A stretch of DNA of 21,379 nt, taken from assembly GCA_036844615.1 (NCBI GenBank), contig DAIUFK010000037.1, positions 1-21,379 on the forward strand, given 5' to 3'. Position numbers and translations under genes: made by a program. Shown one piece after another: positions 1 to 7,361 of the stretch (position 1 is the stretch's first letter; the number at the start of each line of letters is the position of its first letter). The DNA is from Palsa-872 sp036844615. GTDB taxonomy: Bacteria; Chloroflexota; Dormibacteria; Dormibacterales; Dormibacteraceae. The notes below the pieces were generated by a model. That model worked only from the letters and a program-made list of their open reading frames with translations, made no database searches and was not told the DNA's origin.

Positions 1-105
1 AATCCGAGGACTAATGCCTGGCTTCGATTGATGATTCGATGAACCTCCCTAACGCATCTCATCGATTCGGCTGTGCCTGCGCTGGTGTTGAGGCGGGCGG
101 CAGCA

Positions 106-579
106 TTAGCCTAATGAACGGACCGATCGCGAACCTTGAATTTTCGTCCGGACCAGGCCGTGAATGCGTGCCATGCGTTCCAGGTTTGGGCCGTGTGCTC
201 GGCGAACCCTCTGACTCGATGTAGGGCGGTAAAAGTTCAAGGCCACCCCATGCTCCGTTTTGATGTTGCCAGGCGAGGGTAAATCCGCGAGAGTGACCGT
301 CGATTTCCCGTTGCCCCCCAACTGAAACGCCCGCACCAGCAGCGGTCCGGAATATTGGGAGTCCACCACGACGACGCTGGGCTCGAGCGCGGCCACCTTG
401 TTCAAGTTGTTGATCCAGTCCGCCAGTTCAGTCTGACCGGCCTCGGCGGTCATCATGTGCACCTCGTTGTTGGACGGTCCATAGATCAGCGCTTCGTGCG
501 AGCGCCCCGGACGGTCTACGGGGTCACCAAAGGACGCCAGCCTGGTCTCGATTCCGTATTCGCGTGGACGACGCGGGAG
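106..579 (-). pseudogene. MBL-fold hydrolase-like C-terminal remnant
   Basis: The minus-strand frame is open from just after a stop at 580-582 to TAA at 106-108. It has no convincing start upstream of an internal GTG at 462. A segment around ELADWINNLNKVAALEPSVV resembles the helix and strand before the last metal-binding His of metallo-beta-lactamase-fold hydrolases, where one usually finds WIAALDKI-ALKP-VVVAGH. Here the expected GH is replaced by DS. The N-terminal HxHxD metal-binding region is absent, and the tail after about position 330 has no family character. The stretch lies beside a broken tRNA copy, so it is most simply decayed or imported DNA. The family assignment rests on one short similarity read by eye and is tentative. 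Confidence 0.3.
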
Positions 580-610
580 TCAGTAGGACACCGGAGGACA
601 CGCCACCACG

Positions 611-656
611 ACGGTTCGGGACCGTGAGGCCCCGGGTTCAAATCCCGGGCCCCCGA
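611..656 (+). tRNA. tRNA-Pro(CGG) 3' fragment, possible att-site remnant
   Basis: The 3' half of a tRNA can be read: partial anticodon stem ACGG/CCGT, loop TTCGGGA (617-619 = CGG, followed by G37 as in tRNA-Pro), variable loop, a perfect T-stem CCGGG/CCCGG around TTCAAAT (637-643), 3' acceptor strand GCCCCCG (649-655) and discriminator A656. The acceptor ends in G72, as expected for the C1:G72 pair of bacterial tRNA-Pro. No CGGGGGC 5' acceptor strand or D-arm lies at the required distance upstream, and the similarity stops inside the anticodon stem. Tyrosine integrases commonly use this part of a tRNA (anticodon loop to 3' end) as attachment core, so the fragment is best read as a duplicated att half-site. 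The window shows no integrase. Confidence 0.6.
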
Positions 657-717
657 CCTTTTCAGACCAAAGGTTCCTTATTTGAACTCGTTTCGACCAA
701 CTCACCCGTTGAGCGCC

Positions 718-1452
718 CTACACCTCCCTGCGATATGCCGGCACATCCGATCGGTCCGCCACGCGCGAGCGCACGAGCATCCAGATACCAGCAGCCACGA
801 ACCAAGGGGCTACCAGCACCTCGGGGCCTGCCGCACCGGTCACGCCAGCGACAAGCGCGAGCGCAGTGACGCCGCCGAACACACACAGCCATCGCGGCAT
901 GGCCTTGTGTCGCCAGCCGGCCCAGCTGATTGTCAGGATGCACGCGGCGGCCAGGAGATCGAAAGCTCCCAGCAGCACTGGAATCAGGACGCCAAAGAGC
1001 ACGGGGATTGAGGTCACCAGTTCGGAGCGTGTAAGAACCCCCGAACCGGCTTCACGCTCGACGGCGGCCGAAGCAAGGGCCATCACTACGTATACGGCCA
1101 GCGCCGCGGTGCCCAATGAAAGGATAGGCAGACGGGAACCGGCGGCGCGAAGTCGGTCTGCAATCGACTGTATGAATGCGAACGCGAATGTGGCAAGTAC
1201 AGCGAGCACCACGTACCAAGTCCAAAAGGCCGAATGGGCCCCATTGGCAAGCGACTGGGCGAAGGCATCGGGAAATGCCGCCGGGTTGTCTCCGGGGATG
1301 GTGACGCCCGTCGACGAAACGTATGCGGCGAACACAAACAAGTCCGCGATCACGGCTGCCCCGAACAGAAGTGCGGATATCCCTCCAACTTTCAGCGCAG
1401 GTTGTGGGCTCGCGTCAGTTCGAGGAACTGGGACGCTGGACGAAACTGCCAT
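718..1452 (-). CDS. Multi-pass membrane protein, unknown function
   Basis: A 244-aa protein with about six hydrophobic segments. The first runs over roughly residues 23-45 (GISALLFGAAVIADLFVFAA) and the last ends shortly before an Arg-rich C-terminus. A ~40-residue polar loop follows the first segment. The ATG at 1452 was chosen because GGAGG lies 8 nt upstream; the frame continues upstream to a start at 1491 that has no such site. General layout recalls DUF4386-type membrane proteins, but I see no diagnostic motif and leave the function open. It is divergent from the histidine kinase/response regulator pair at 1604-3426. Such NarL-type pairs often regulate a neighbouring membrane protein, so it may be their target (inference). 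Confidence 0.75.
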   Translation of the reverse strand: MAVSSSVPVPRTDASPQPALKVGGISALLFGAAVIADLFVFAAYVSSTGVTIPGDNPAAFPDAFAQSLANGAHSAFWTWYVVLAVLATFAFAFIQSIADRLRAAGSRLPILSLGTAALAVYVVMALASAAVEREAGSGVLTRSELVTSIPVLFGVLIPVLLGAFDLLAAACILTISWAGWRHKAMPRWLCVFGGVTALALVAGVTGAAGPEVLVAPWFVAAGIWMLVRSRVADRSDVPAYRREV

Positions 1453-1565
1453 TCGATTTCCTCCGAGAGCGGTGATACGGGTGCTGCCCAAGATATCGAG
1501 GGCCTTTCGGGATGTCGTCTAACGCAAGGCTGATTTCTAGCTCCGTCCTTAGGCGGATGACTATC

Positions 1566-1581
1566 CATCCCACGGTGGATG
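1566..1581. promoter_or_regulatory. Small inverted repeat between divergent genes
   Basis: CATCC (1566-1570) and GGATG (1577-1581) form a 5-bp inverted repeat with a 6-nt spacer. It sits about 22 nt before the TTG of the histidine kinase, in the 151-bp divergent region shared with the membrane protein. It could be a binding half-site pair for the neighbouring LuxR-type regulator, but arms this short also occur by chance. Confidence 0.2.
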
Positions 1582-1603
1582 CTCGCGGCGTGAAAGAGCG
1601 TTA

Positions 1604-2785
1604 TTGTCCGCCCCAGTGAGCCTTGCCGCCCGAGGCCGCATCATGCATTTGGGCTTCCTTGCCTTGCTTGAAGTCTGGGCGCAGCTAGATGTGTGGGCGC
1701 CGCAGATCACAGCTCCAAACCACATGGTCGGCGACAAGCCCGTGCTTTCGGCGGCGGCGCTGGCAGCCGGGCTAGGGCTCCTCGGCCGGAGCCGTTGGCC
1801 CCTGGTAACCACAGCCGTTGTTCTTGGCTCCTTTCTCATTCCAATGCTCCTGTACGGGAGCTCTCTTGGCCTCGGCTGGTTCCTCCTGATCGGCCTCGCT
1901 CTCTACTCGGTGGGCGCGCATGCCGCGCTGCGTCCTGCCATCACGGGCGTCGCGCTGTACGGGGTATGGTCAGTCATGCTCGTCGTCCGCGCACCTCTTC
2001 CACAAAGCATCGAAGCCGTTGTGCTGGACTTCATTTACTGCGCCTTCCTGGTGCCAGCCTGGGTCATAGGCATCGTGGTGCGCAACCCAAGACTCAGGGC
2101 TGTGGAGTGGGAGCGGCGGGCGACCAGGCTCGAGCGCGAGCGGCTGCAGGCGGAACGTGCAGCGGTGGCCAGGGAACGTTCATCGATCTCGCGTGAGCTC
2201 CATGACATCGTCGCCCACAGCGTCAGCCTCATCGTGCTGCAGGCAGAGGCGGGAGATAGCCGGCTCGACGGTGACACGCGCGCAGCCCATCAGGCGTTCC
2301 ATGCAATCGAGGAGAGCGCACGGCAGGCGATGGGCGAGCTGCGCCGCCTGCTTAGCCTAATTCGTGAATCCGATTCGATGAGCGAACTGCTACCTCAGCC
2401 GCGACTCGCAAGTGTGCCGAACCTGATCGAGGACGTCCAACAGGCGGGACTTCAGGTGACGCTTGAGGTAAATGGAGAACCGGTTCCGCTGGCACCTGGC
2501 CTCGAGCTGAACGCATATCGAATCATTCAGGAGGCCCTGACCAATTCGCTCAAACACGGGCATGCCACCTCGGGCCGGGTGTGCATTTCTTACGTCCCGG
2601 CAGCGCTCGAGGTAGAGATCGTTGACAACGGCCACAATCTGGGATCCGAAGATGGATTCACCGGCCAGGGTCTGATCGGAATGCGTGAACGCGTGCTGCT
2701 GCACGGAGGCCAGCTGGAGGTCGCGCCGCAGGACCCTCAAGGATTTCGGGTCTGGGTTCGGCTGCCGTTCCAGAGCTCGCCTTGA
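1604..2785 (+). CDS. NarL-family sensor histidine kinase (HisKA_3)
   Basis: Membrane sensor kinase, 393 aa if begun at the TTG; an ATG at codon 14 is an alternative. Residues ~15-160 form four to five hydrophobic segments and may be the sensor. A charged linker (165-195) leads to the HisKA_3 dimerisation domain with the phospho-acceptor in SRELHDIVAHSVSL (His200). The HATPase_c domain follows: N-box EALTNSLKH (310-318), DNG (341-343) and GQGLIGMRER (354-363). It should autophosphorylate His200 and pass the phosphate to Asp54 of the downstream regulator, whose start overlaps this stop by 4 nt (TTGA). The signal is unknown. Domain order and length are typical of actinobacterial and Chloroflexota kinases of this class. 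Confidence 0.93.
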   Translation: MSAPVSLAARGRIMHLGFLALLEVWAQLDVWAPQITAPNHMVGDKPVLSAAALAAGLGLLGRSRWPLVTTAVVLGSFLIPMLLYGSSLGLGWFLLIGLALYSVGAHAALRPAITGVALYGVWSVMLVVRAPLPQSIEAVVLDFIYCAFLVPAWVIGIVVRNPRLRAVEWERRATRLERERLQAERAAVARERSSISRELHDIVAHSVSLIVLQAEAGDSRLDGDTRAAHQAFHAIEESARQAMGELRRLLSLIRESDSMSELLPQPRLASVPNLIEDVQQAGLQVTLEVNGEPVPLAPGLELNAYRIIQEALTNSLKHGHATSGRVCISYVPAALEVEIVDNGHNLGSEDGFTGQGLIGMRERVLLHGGQLEVAPQDPQGFRVWVRLPFQSSP

Positions 2786-3426
2786 TCAGAGTCTTAATTG
2801 CGGACGATCAAGCTCTCGCTCGCGACGGTGTCGCCGCAGTCCTGCAAACCCAGCAGGACATCGAGGTGGTCGCCCAGGTAGGCAACGGGCGTGATGCAGT
2901 TCAAGCGGCGCGGCGTCTTCTTCCCGACGTCGCTCTTCTCGACATTCGGATGCCAGTCCTTGACGGAATCAAGGCCACCACCGAGATCATCGGAACCTGT
3001 CCAGCCACAGCGATCTTGGTCCTCACTACGTTCGATCTCGACGAGTACGTCTACGCAGCGCTCAAGGCTGGAGCAAGCGGGTTCTTGATCAAGGATGCGA
3101 CACGGGAGCAGATCATCGCCGCCGTTCGCTCGGTCGCCAAAGGCGACACCGTGCTGGCGCCTGCGGTTACGCGTCGATTGGTCGAACGCTACGTTGCAAG
3201 GGCTGCGATCGCGTCGAGCTCTAAGTCCAGACTGTCCGAGCTAACTGAGCGTGAGACCGAAGTGCTGATGTCGGTCGCAAAGGGACTCACGAACGCCGAG
3301 ATCGCTGCCCAGCTGGGTATCGGTGAAGCCACGGTCAAGACCCACGTCACCCATGTGCTGACAAAGCTCGATCTTCGAGACCGTATTCAGGTGGTGATCT
3401 TTGCCTACGAGTCAGGCCTGATCTGA
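2782..3426 (+). CDS. NarL/FixJ-family response regulator
   Basis: DNA-binding response regulator, 214 aa. The receiver domain (1-~120) has the acidic pair D8/D9, phospho-acceptor D54 in LLDIRMP, T82/T83 in the LTTFD switch and K104 in FLIKDA. The C-terminal LuxR/GerE helix-turn-helix (~150-212) shows LTERETEVL, AKGLTNAEIA and EATVKTHVTHVLTKL. The TTG start overlaps the kinase TGA as TTGA, indicating translational coupling. The expected partner is the kinase at 1604-2785. Likely targets are its own operon and the divergent membrane gene at 718-1452 (inference). Confidence 0.94.
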   Translation: MIRVLIADDQALARDGVAAVLQTQQDIEVVAQVGNGRDAVQAARRLLPDVALLDIRMPVLDGIKATTEIIGTCPATAILVLTTFDLDEYVYAALKAGASGFLIKDATREQIIAAVRSVAKGDTVLAPAVTRRLVERYVARAAIASSSKSRLSELTERETEVLMSVAKGLTNAEIAAQLGIGEATVKTHVTHVLTKLDLRDRIQVVIFAYESGLI

Positions 3427-3637
3427 GGAGCGATCTCCGGGATGACGGTTCGCAGGTTCCCGGCGCATAGACCCGACGCCCATCGCCTGCGGTTCGTCGT
3501 CAGCAGGTCGAGGAGGCCTCCGCCGAGTTCAGCATGAGAGTTCAAATAGTGTCCCCTGCCCCCGACCAGAATCCGAATTCAGCTGACCCGCAGGCAAGTG
3601 GGGCCCCATTGTCCTGCGCGAGCGCGATATTGCGCCC

Positions 3638-3680
3638 GGCCGAGTTCAAGTTGATGCACTTATAGCGAACACGGGGCACG
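3638..3680 (+). repeat. Intergenic repeat, form A, copy 1
   Basis: A 43-bp segment begins GGCCGAGTT-AAGTTGATGCAC and ends ACGGGGCACG. It matches 6549-6593 with a few substitutions and a 2-bp indel. Its right half (TGCACTT...ACGGGGCAC) also aligns with form B at 4666-4703 and 6626-6663. No coding frame is conserved between copies. Confidence 0.7.
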
Positions 3681-3864
3681 CGGCGGTGACCTGGCTCAGG
3701 AGGGTCGGGATCGAATCGATCAGGGTGGCGATTGTCTGCGGATGCCATCCCTACAACGGGGGAGGAGGTAGGTTGACTCCTCGGACATCGTTGGTGACCG
3801 TAACGATCGACTTGCGCGCTTGAGAATGTCGCCTGCGCGAGTTTCAGAAATGCCCCCCAGGCGG

Positions 3865-3870
3865 TAGCCT
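3865..3870 (+). promoter_or_regulatory. -10 element, leaderless start of nucleotidyltransferase
   Basis: TAGCCT fits TANNNT and ends 6 nt before the GTG at 3877. No Shine-Dalgarno sequence lies in between. The spacing implies transcription starts at or next to the start codon. Confidence 0.45.
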
Positions 3871-3876
3871 CGACGG

Positions 3877-4446
3877 GTGCCCTGGGAACGCGCGAAGCCG
3901 GACATAGAGGCCCTGCTTGGGTTACTAGACAGACATGGAGTGCGCTACGTCGTGACGGGATCGGTGGCCGCGCGCCTGCACGGGGTACCGCTTGAGCCAG
4001 GCGACCTAGACGTGACTCCGGCGAGCGACCAAGAGAACCTAGATCGCCTCGCAGCCGCTCTTGAGGAGGTAGGCGCTGATCTAGATCCAGAGGAACCCTT
4101 CGGTAGATGGGAAACTGGCGACGACGGCGAGCGGCGGTGGCTGGCATTCGAGCCAACAGCCGTAGAACGAAAAGCTCGTGAAGAGTGGCGGCCACGTCCT
4201 GATGACCCGGCTTCATTTGACCATCTGGTTCGGACGCGGTTTGGTGCGCTTGACGTCGTTCCGGAGATCGCCGGATCGTATGACGAGCTTCGACGGCGGG
4301 CGACGGCGATCGAAGTCAATGGACGGTCCGTCTGGATCGAGTCGATCGAGGATCAACTGGCGACGTTGACCATTCCTCGTCGGCCGAAAGACGCGGACCG
4401 CGTGCGGGCGCTCCGCGCTATTCAACGCGGCTACGCTCACAGCTAG
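3877..4446 (+). CDS. AbiEii-like nucleotidyltransferase (orphan toxin-like)
   Basis: A 189-aa protein of the nucleotidyltransferase fold. The core is GSVAARLHGVPLEPGDLDV (residues ~28-46): the GS signature, an LHG helix and the metal-binding DLD. This arrangement is seen in AbiEii/type IV toxin-like and related transferases that move a nucleotide onto RNA or protein. A third acidic position is plausible in RFGALDVVPE (~124-133), and IESIEDQLAT near 160 resembles the helix closing these domains. The GTG start is supported by a -10 hexamer 6 nt upstream. Known AbiEii toxins sit behind an AbiEi-type antitoxin; none is visible here, so toxicity is not established. It stands alone among repeats, suggesting accessory DNA. 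Confidence 0.75.
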   Translation: MPWERAKPDIEALLGLLDRHGVRYVVTGSVAARLHGVPLEPGDLDVTPASDQENLDRLAAALEEVGADLDPEEPFGRWETGDDGERRWLAFEPTAVERKAREEWRPRPDDPASFDHLVRTRFGALDVVPEIAGSYDELRRRATAIEVNGRSVWIESIEDQLATLTIPRRPKDADRVRALRAIQRGYAHS

Positions 4447-4803
4447 GGCGCTCAGGCCTGCACGAGGGTTCTGGCGGGCGAACCGCAAGCCGGTCGGCGG
4501 GACACTCACATCAGATCGCCAGGCCAGGCCCTCAAAGGGTGGCGCCGTTCTCAGGTCGGTTTGCGCAATACCCGGTTCGGCCCACCAGGACGCATCCGAA
4601 CCGGCCTGGTGATGATCAGAATCGGCAACTGAGGCCGAGTTGTCGGGCAGCTAGAACGGCTGGTAAGTCCGTACACCTTAAGGAAATACGGGGCACCCAG
4701 GAGGCCTTTGGTTTCGAGCTCGCCTTGGCGGCGGAGCGGCCGCACTGGGCGTCCTGTTTCAGACTGGTCCAATAACCTCGTTCCCGCTCATGATGAGGGG
4801 CTC
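4447..4803. other. Intergenic region with one repeat copy
   Basis: A 357-bp gap. It contains repeat form B copy 1 (4666-4703), preceded by a GGCCGAGTTG (4633-4642) that matches the start of form A. The Shine-Dalgarno of the next gene lies at 4795-4800. Overlapping short frames on both strands run through the repeat and have no protein-like character. Confidence 0.6.
4666..4703 (+). repeat. Intergenic repeat, form B, copy 1
   Basis: A 38-bp segment with CCGTACACCTTAAGG and ATACGGGGCACCCAGGAG. It is identical to 6626-6663 except for one base (G at 4682 against A). It contains the short inverted repeat CCGTA/TACGG around a CTTAAG centre. Confidence 0.8.
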
Positions 4804-5085
4804 GTGAAAAGGTTGTCCACGGTAGGTCTCGCAGCCCTGATCGCCTTGGTCGTGGCGGGCTTCATCCTTGGGGGCTACATGGATGCCACTGCTGCCTCGG
4901 CCGTACCAGGTATGTCTTTTCTTATGCGCCAGCCGAAGGGATTGCGGATCGCTCTTGAGTTGCTCGTTGGCGTCCCGATCGCCTTCGGCGTGGCGATCTA
5001 CGCCGTCGCTGAAGTGATCGAGCTTGGCTGGTTCCTCAGCGCGCCGATCCGGAAGCTGTCTGCCGCGATGCGAGGCGGCCGGTAA
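4804..5085 (+). CDS. Small two-segment membrane protein
   Basis: A 93-aa protein with two predicted membrane helices: residues ~6-24 (VGLAALIALVVAGFILGGY) and ~56-83 (LLVGVPIAFGVAIYAVAEVI and onward). The C-terminus is basic (RKLSAAMRGGR). The GTG at 4804 was chosen because GAGGGG at 4795-4800 is a good ribosome binding site; the longer frame upstream has none. It ends 3 nt before the start of the two-domain protein at 5089, so the two are probably co-transcribed. No family recognised. Confidence 0.65.
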   Translation: MKRLSTVGLAALIALVVAGFILGGYMDATAASAVPGMSFLMRQPKGLRIALELLVGVPIAFGVAIYAVAEVIELGWFLSAPIRKLSAAMRGGR

Positions 5086-5088
5086 CTC

Positions 5089-5988
5089 GTGGCAAGGTCC
5101 AAGTTTCGCCCGCCGCCCGAGCTGGTCGACTTCGTTGCCGGATACCCTGGCCCGCCTGAAACGCAATACCACGGCGGTTCGGTCGATGTGGTCGCGGCTC
5201 TGATCTACAAGGATGGCGTGCGCATCGACTGGCGCATGCGTTCAATGCCAGACATCTCGTGGCTTCCGATCGACGAGGAAGAGAAAGAGACACCGGACCT
5301 GACGGCGGGGCAGCGCGCCTTGCGGCGAGTGACGGCGTTTTGGGAGCAGGGCGTTCTGTTCGACGCTCGGGGCAGCGAGTTCCGACGTGCGGAGTACAGG
5401 AACGGCATGAGTATTCAGGGCGGCTGGCAAGGAGAGCTCGCGTTCTTCTGCTCGGTGCCACCGATAGACGGCCGAGCGTTGACGCTTCGCATCGGAGATC
5501 TCGCCATCGTCATTCCGTTCGACTCCGTCGCCGAGCGCGGCGTCAGCAGCGAGCCGCGCTTCTTGGCCGGGTACCCGGGCCCCGCATCTGCGTTGCCCTT
5601 CCATGGCGGCGCGATCGAGGTGATCGCAGCGCTTCTCTACACGAACAAAGTCGTCTTCGAGTGGTTGGCGCGGCCGATACCTGACCTTTCGTGGATTCCG
5701 TTTGACGAGGCGGAGGTCACTCGTACGATCGACCGACATGGTGGGAAGCACCGGGACAAACTCGCGTCCATGCTCAGAGAATCAAAGCGGCTTTCGGACT
5801 TGTGGCATCGCGCCGTTGTAGCCGACGACCGAGGTACCACCTACGTGTCATCGACTGGCAGCTTTGGCGCTCTTCCCGGAGGCTACAAGGGAGAGAATGC
5901 CTTCTCGCCTGGGCCGCCAGCGGACGCTCACGAACTTAACCTCACCATGGATGAGCTATCCGTCTTGATCCCGTTGGACAAGAAGTGA
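5089..5988 (+). CDS. Soluble protein of two tandem homologous domains, unknown
   Basis: A 299-aa acidic, probably cytoplasmic protein built from an internal duplication. Domain 1 (~15-146) and domain 2 (~155-297) share GYPGP, a HGG-(S/A)-(V/I) strand, AAL-Y, the block PD(I/L)SW(L/I)P(I/F)D, a central D-RG, GG-(W/Y)-GE-AF and a closing L-(I/L)IP(F/L)D strand. About 60 helical, charged residues separate the two halves within each domain. I do not recognise an enzyme motif. The GTG start is 3 nt after the stop of the small membrane protein, so a functional pair is plausible. The two halves have diverged well beyond a recent duplication. Confidence 0.75.
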   Translation: MARSKFRPPPELVDFVAGYPGPPETQYHGGSVDVVAALIYKDGVRIDWRMRSMPDISWLPIDEEEKETPDLTAGQRALRRVTAFWEQGVLFDARGSEFRRAEYRNGMSIQGGWQGELAFFCSVPPIDGRALTLRIGDLAIVIPFDSVAERGVSSEPRFLAGYPGPASALPFHGGAIEVIAALLYTNKVVFEWLARPIPDLSWIPFDEAEVTRTIDRHGGKHRDKLASMLRESKRLSDLWHRAVVADDRGTTYVSSTGSFGALPGGYKGENAFSPGPPADAHELNLTMDELSVLIPLDKK

Positions 5989-6219
5989 CACTCACCGGCC
6001 GGCCAGACACCCCGAGGATCGCCAGAATGCGTGGACTTCGGGTACGGCGGCTCCCACCAGGGCCTCGCACGCTACTACTTGCGCACTCCCCTCGCCCCAT
6101 CGGAGAAAGGGGGATTAAAGACGGCGTGACGCAGAAGAAATGTCCGCCGCGGCCGGGTCGAAATCGTGGCCCCTCGGCATTTGTTACGGGCTCGTCAGGC
6201 TTAGGTCGTATCTAAGTTG

Positions 6220-6534
6220 ATGGCACGCACCGGGTCTTCCGTCCGCCGATTAGTCCTCTCTACTGGCGTGGTTCTTTTTGCTGCCGTCGCTTCCGTACTG
6301 CTGATCGGCTTGTGGCTCGAGTTGATCGGGCTTGGCATCAACGAGGGCCTTGGGCAAGGCGGTTGGTTCCCGTACGGAATAGTGCTTGGAGAACTCCTGC
6401 TCGTTGGGGTGATAACCGGGCTGGCGCCTGGCTCGCCCGGAAAAATCCGCCGCCTCTCGGTCTATGCGGCGATGGCCTGTCTGATGGTGGGCGCAAACGT
6501 TTTGCTCTTCATATTCGTAATTCACATTTACTAA
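6220..6534 (+). CDS. Small membrane protein, unknown
   Basis: A 104-aa hydrophobic protein with three likely membrane helices: ~10-34 (LVLSTGVVLFAAVASVLLIG), ~48-64 and ~80-103, ending in VIHIY. The N-terminus is basic (MARTGSSVRRL), as expected for a cytoplasmic end. A TTG directly before the ATG could serve instead; neither has a clear ribosome binding site. The gene is immediately followed by the cluster of intergenic repeats. No family recognised. Confidence 0.6.
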   Translation: MARTGSSVRRLVLSTGVVLFAAVASVLLIGLWLELIGLGINEGLGQGGWFPYGIVLGELLLVGVITGLAPGSPGKIRRLSVYAAMACLMVGANVLLFIFVIHIY

Positions 6535-6548
6535 ATCGCACCCTTGCG

Positions 6549-6593
6549 GGCCGAGTTGAAGTTGATGCACTTTTAGCAAACACACGGGGCACG
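6549..6593 (+). repeat. Intergenic repeat, form A, copy 2
   Basis: A 45-bp segment matching 3638-3680 (GGCCGAGTTGAAGTTGATG, then ACGGGGCACG) with a 2-bp insertion (ACAC before the GGGG) and a few changes. It stands 32 bp before form B copy 2. Confidence 0.75.
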
Positions 6594-6678
6594 TCAAGGC
6601 GTGGCCGCGCACCTCGGGCCCGCTGAGTCCGTACACCTTAAGAAAATACGGGGCACCCAGGAGCTCGTGTGCATCAAC
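6561..6678. repeat. Composite element bounded by 10-bp inverted repeats
   Basis: GTTGATGCAC at 6561-6570 (inside form A copy 2) is repeated as its exact reverse complement GTGCATCAAC at 6669-6678. The pair bounds a 118-bp segment carrying form B copy 2. No open frame within it looks real. The layout resembles a very short MITE- or REP-like unit. I see no flanking target-site duplication. Confidence 0.4.
6626..6663 (+). repeat. Intergenic repeat, form B, copy 2
   Basis: A 38-bp segment, 37/38 identical to 4666-4703. It carries the CCGTA/TACGG inverted repeat and the CTTAAG centre. It lies inside the inverted-repeat-bounded unit at 6561-6678. Confidence 0.8.
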
Positions 6679-6774
6679 CGAAGTAGGCATTCTTCGCCGC
6701 TAACCCGACACATGGGGAGAGTTGGGCGGAACTGGGTCCGAGACGCCGATGACAGACAGTCGGCGCCTGATTGT

Positions 6775-7206
6775 CTAGGCAGATGTCTGGCGCGGTGGCA
6801 GGGCAAAATAGGCCTTCAGGCCGGCCTCAGTCGCCGCAAATGCGACATATCGATCTTCGACCGGTGGGTGCCAATTGGCGTCATCAGCCAAGATTGCTTC
6901 GACCTCCGTCGTGGGGATAGCGTCGTTAACAGACATCATCACATCGCGCTGCGTTCTAAATCCCACCTCCTCCTCTAACCGCTTCCGCTCGGCTACGGCT
7001 TCTTCTTCTGTTGCAGGTCGATAAGACAGCCAATACAGTCTCACCAAGCCATTCTCGACAAGCTTGCTCATGGCGATTCGACATCTGTCGATCACGGCCG
7101 CTTCGGTCTCCATCGGGAAATGGCTGGCAACCGACCAGCGAGTGTGAAAGAGCCCCCAGTCTGACTCTTCAGCGTCGCTGAGTATTTCTCGCTCAATCAA
7201 TTCCAT
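6775..7206 (-). CDS. Hypothetical protein, winged-helix-like
   Basis: A 143-aa protein from the ATG at 7206. The frame runs on to a TTG at 7269, but those residues are proline-rich with no ribosome binding site, and a GTG at 7218 is another option. The first half (TEAAVIDRCRIAMSKLVENG, then LVRLYWLSY) reads like the recognition helix and wing of a small winged-helix fold. Then come a charged helix (EEEAVAERKRLEEE), a WHPP turn and a terminal block RYVAFAATEAGLKAYFAL. Similar 'helix, wing, ATxAG' layouts occur in uncharacterised actinobacterial proteins. No DNA-binding role is shown. The gene is divergent from the PH-domain protein at 7362. Confidence 0.65.
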   Translation of the reverse strand: MELIEREILSDAEESDWGLFHTRWSVASHFPMETEAAVIDRCRIAMSKLVENGLVRLYWLSYRPATEEEAVAERKRLEEEVGFRTQRDVMMSVNDAIPTTEVEAILADDANWHPPVEDRYVAFAATEAGLKAYFALPPRQTSA

Positions 7207-7361
7207 GATTGAGACCACGCTCTCCGTTATGGCTGGGGCGGGGTAAAGGAGGAGGGGAGGAGGCGCCAAACTTGGCTGATGGCCTGAGCAATAATCGGCT
7301 CAGGTTGGCGATTATCCGCATTGTGCCAGGCGGCCTGATACGGTGACGCACAACTCACGCT

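Larger units (their letters stand above)
3427..3876. other. Intergenic region, no credible gene
   Basis: This 450-bp gap holds one intergenic repeat copy (3638-3680) and, at its right end, a -10 element for the nucleotidyltransferase. I see no gene. A long minus-strand frame across 3542-4216 overlaps the nucleotidyltransferase gene antisense and lacks family character. A 16-codon TTG frame at 3774 is too short to support. No antitoxin gene was recognised ahead of the nucleotidyltransferase. Confidence 0.6.

Noticed and set aside
519..545. CGGGGTC at 519-525 and AGCCTGGT at 538-545 look like the 5' acceptor and D-loop of a tRNA-Pro.
   Set aside because: They lie ~138 nt before the 3' end, about 60 nt too far, do not form a D-stem, and fall inside the hydrolase-like frame. 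An intron-bearing tRNA is not supported.
580..656. The tRNA fragment as part of a tRNA-Sec gene that would serve the selenoprotein.
   Set aside because: The anticodon loop reads CGG (Pro), not TCA, and no long acceptor or variable arm is present.
3774..3824. Short TTG frame (16 codons) before the nucleotidyltransferase, as a possible antitoxin.
   Set aside because: Too short, no ribosome binding site and no recognisable antitoxin motif.
3542..4216. Long minus-strand frame of 224 codons.
   Set aside because: It overlaps the nucleotidyltransferase antisense, runs through a repeat copy and is rich in Arg/Pro/Ser without family motifs.
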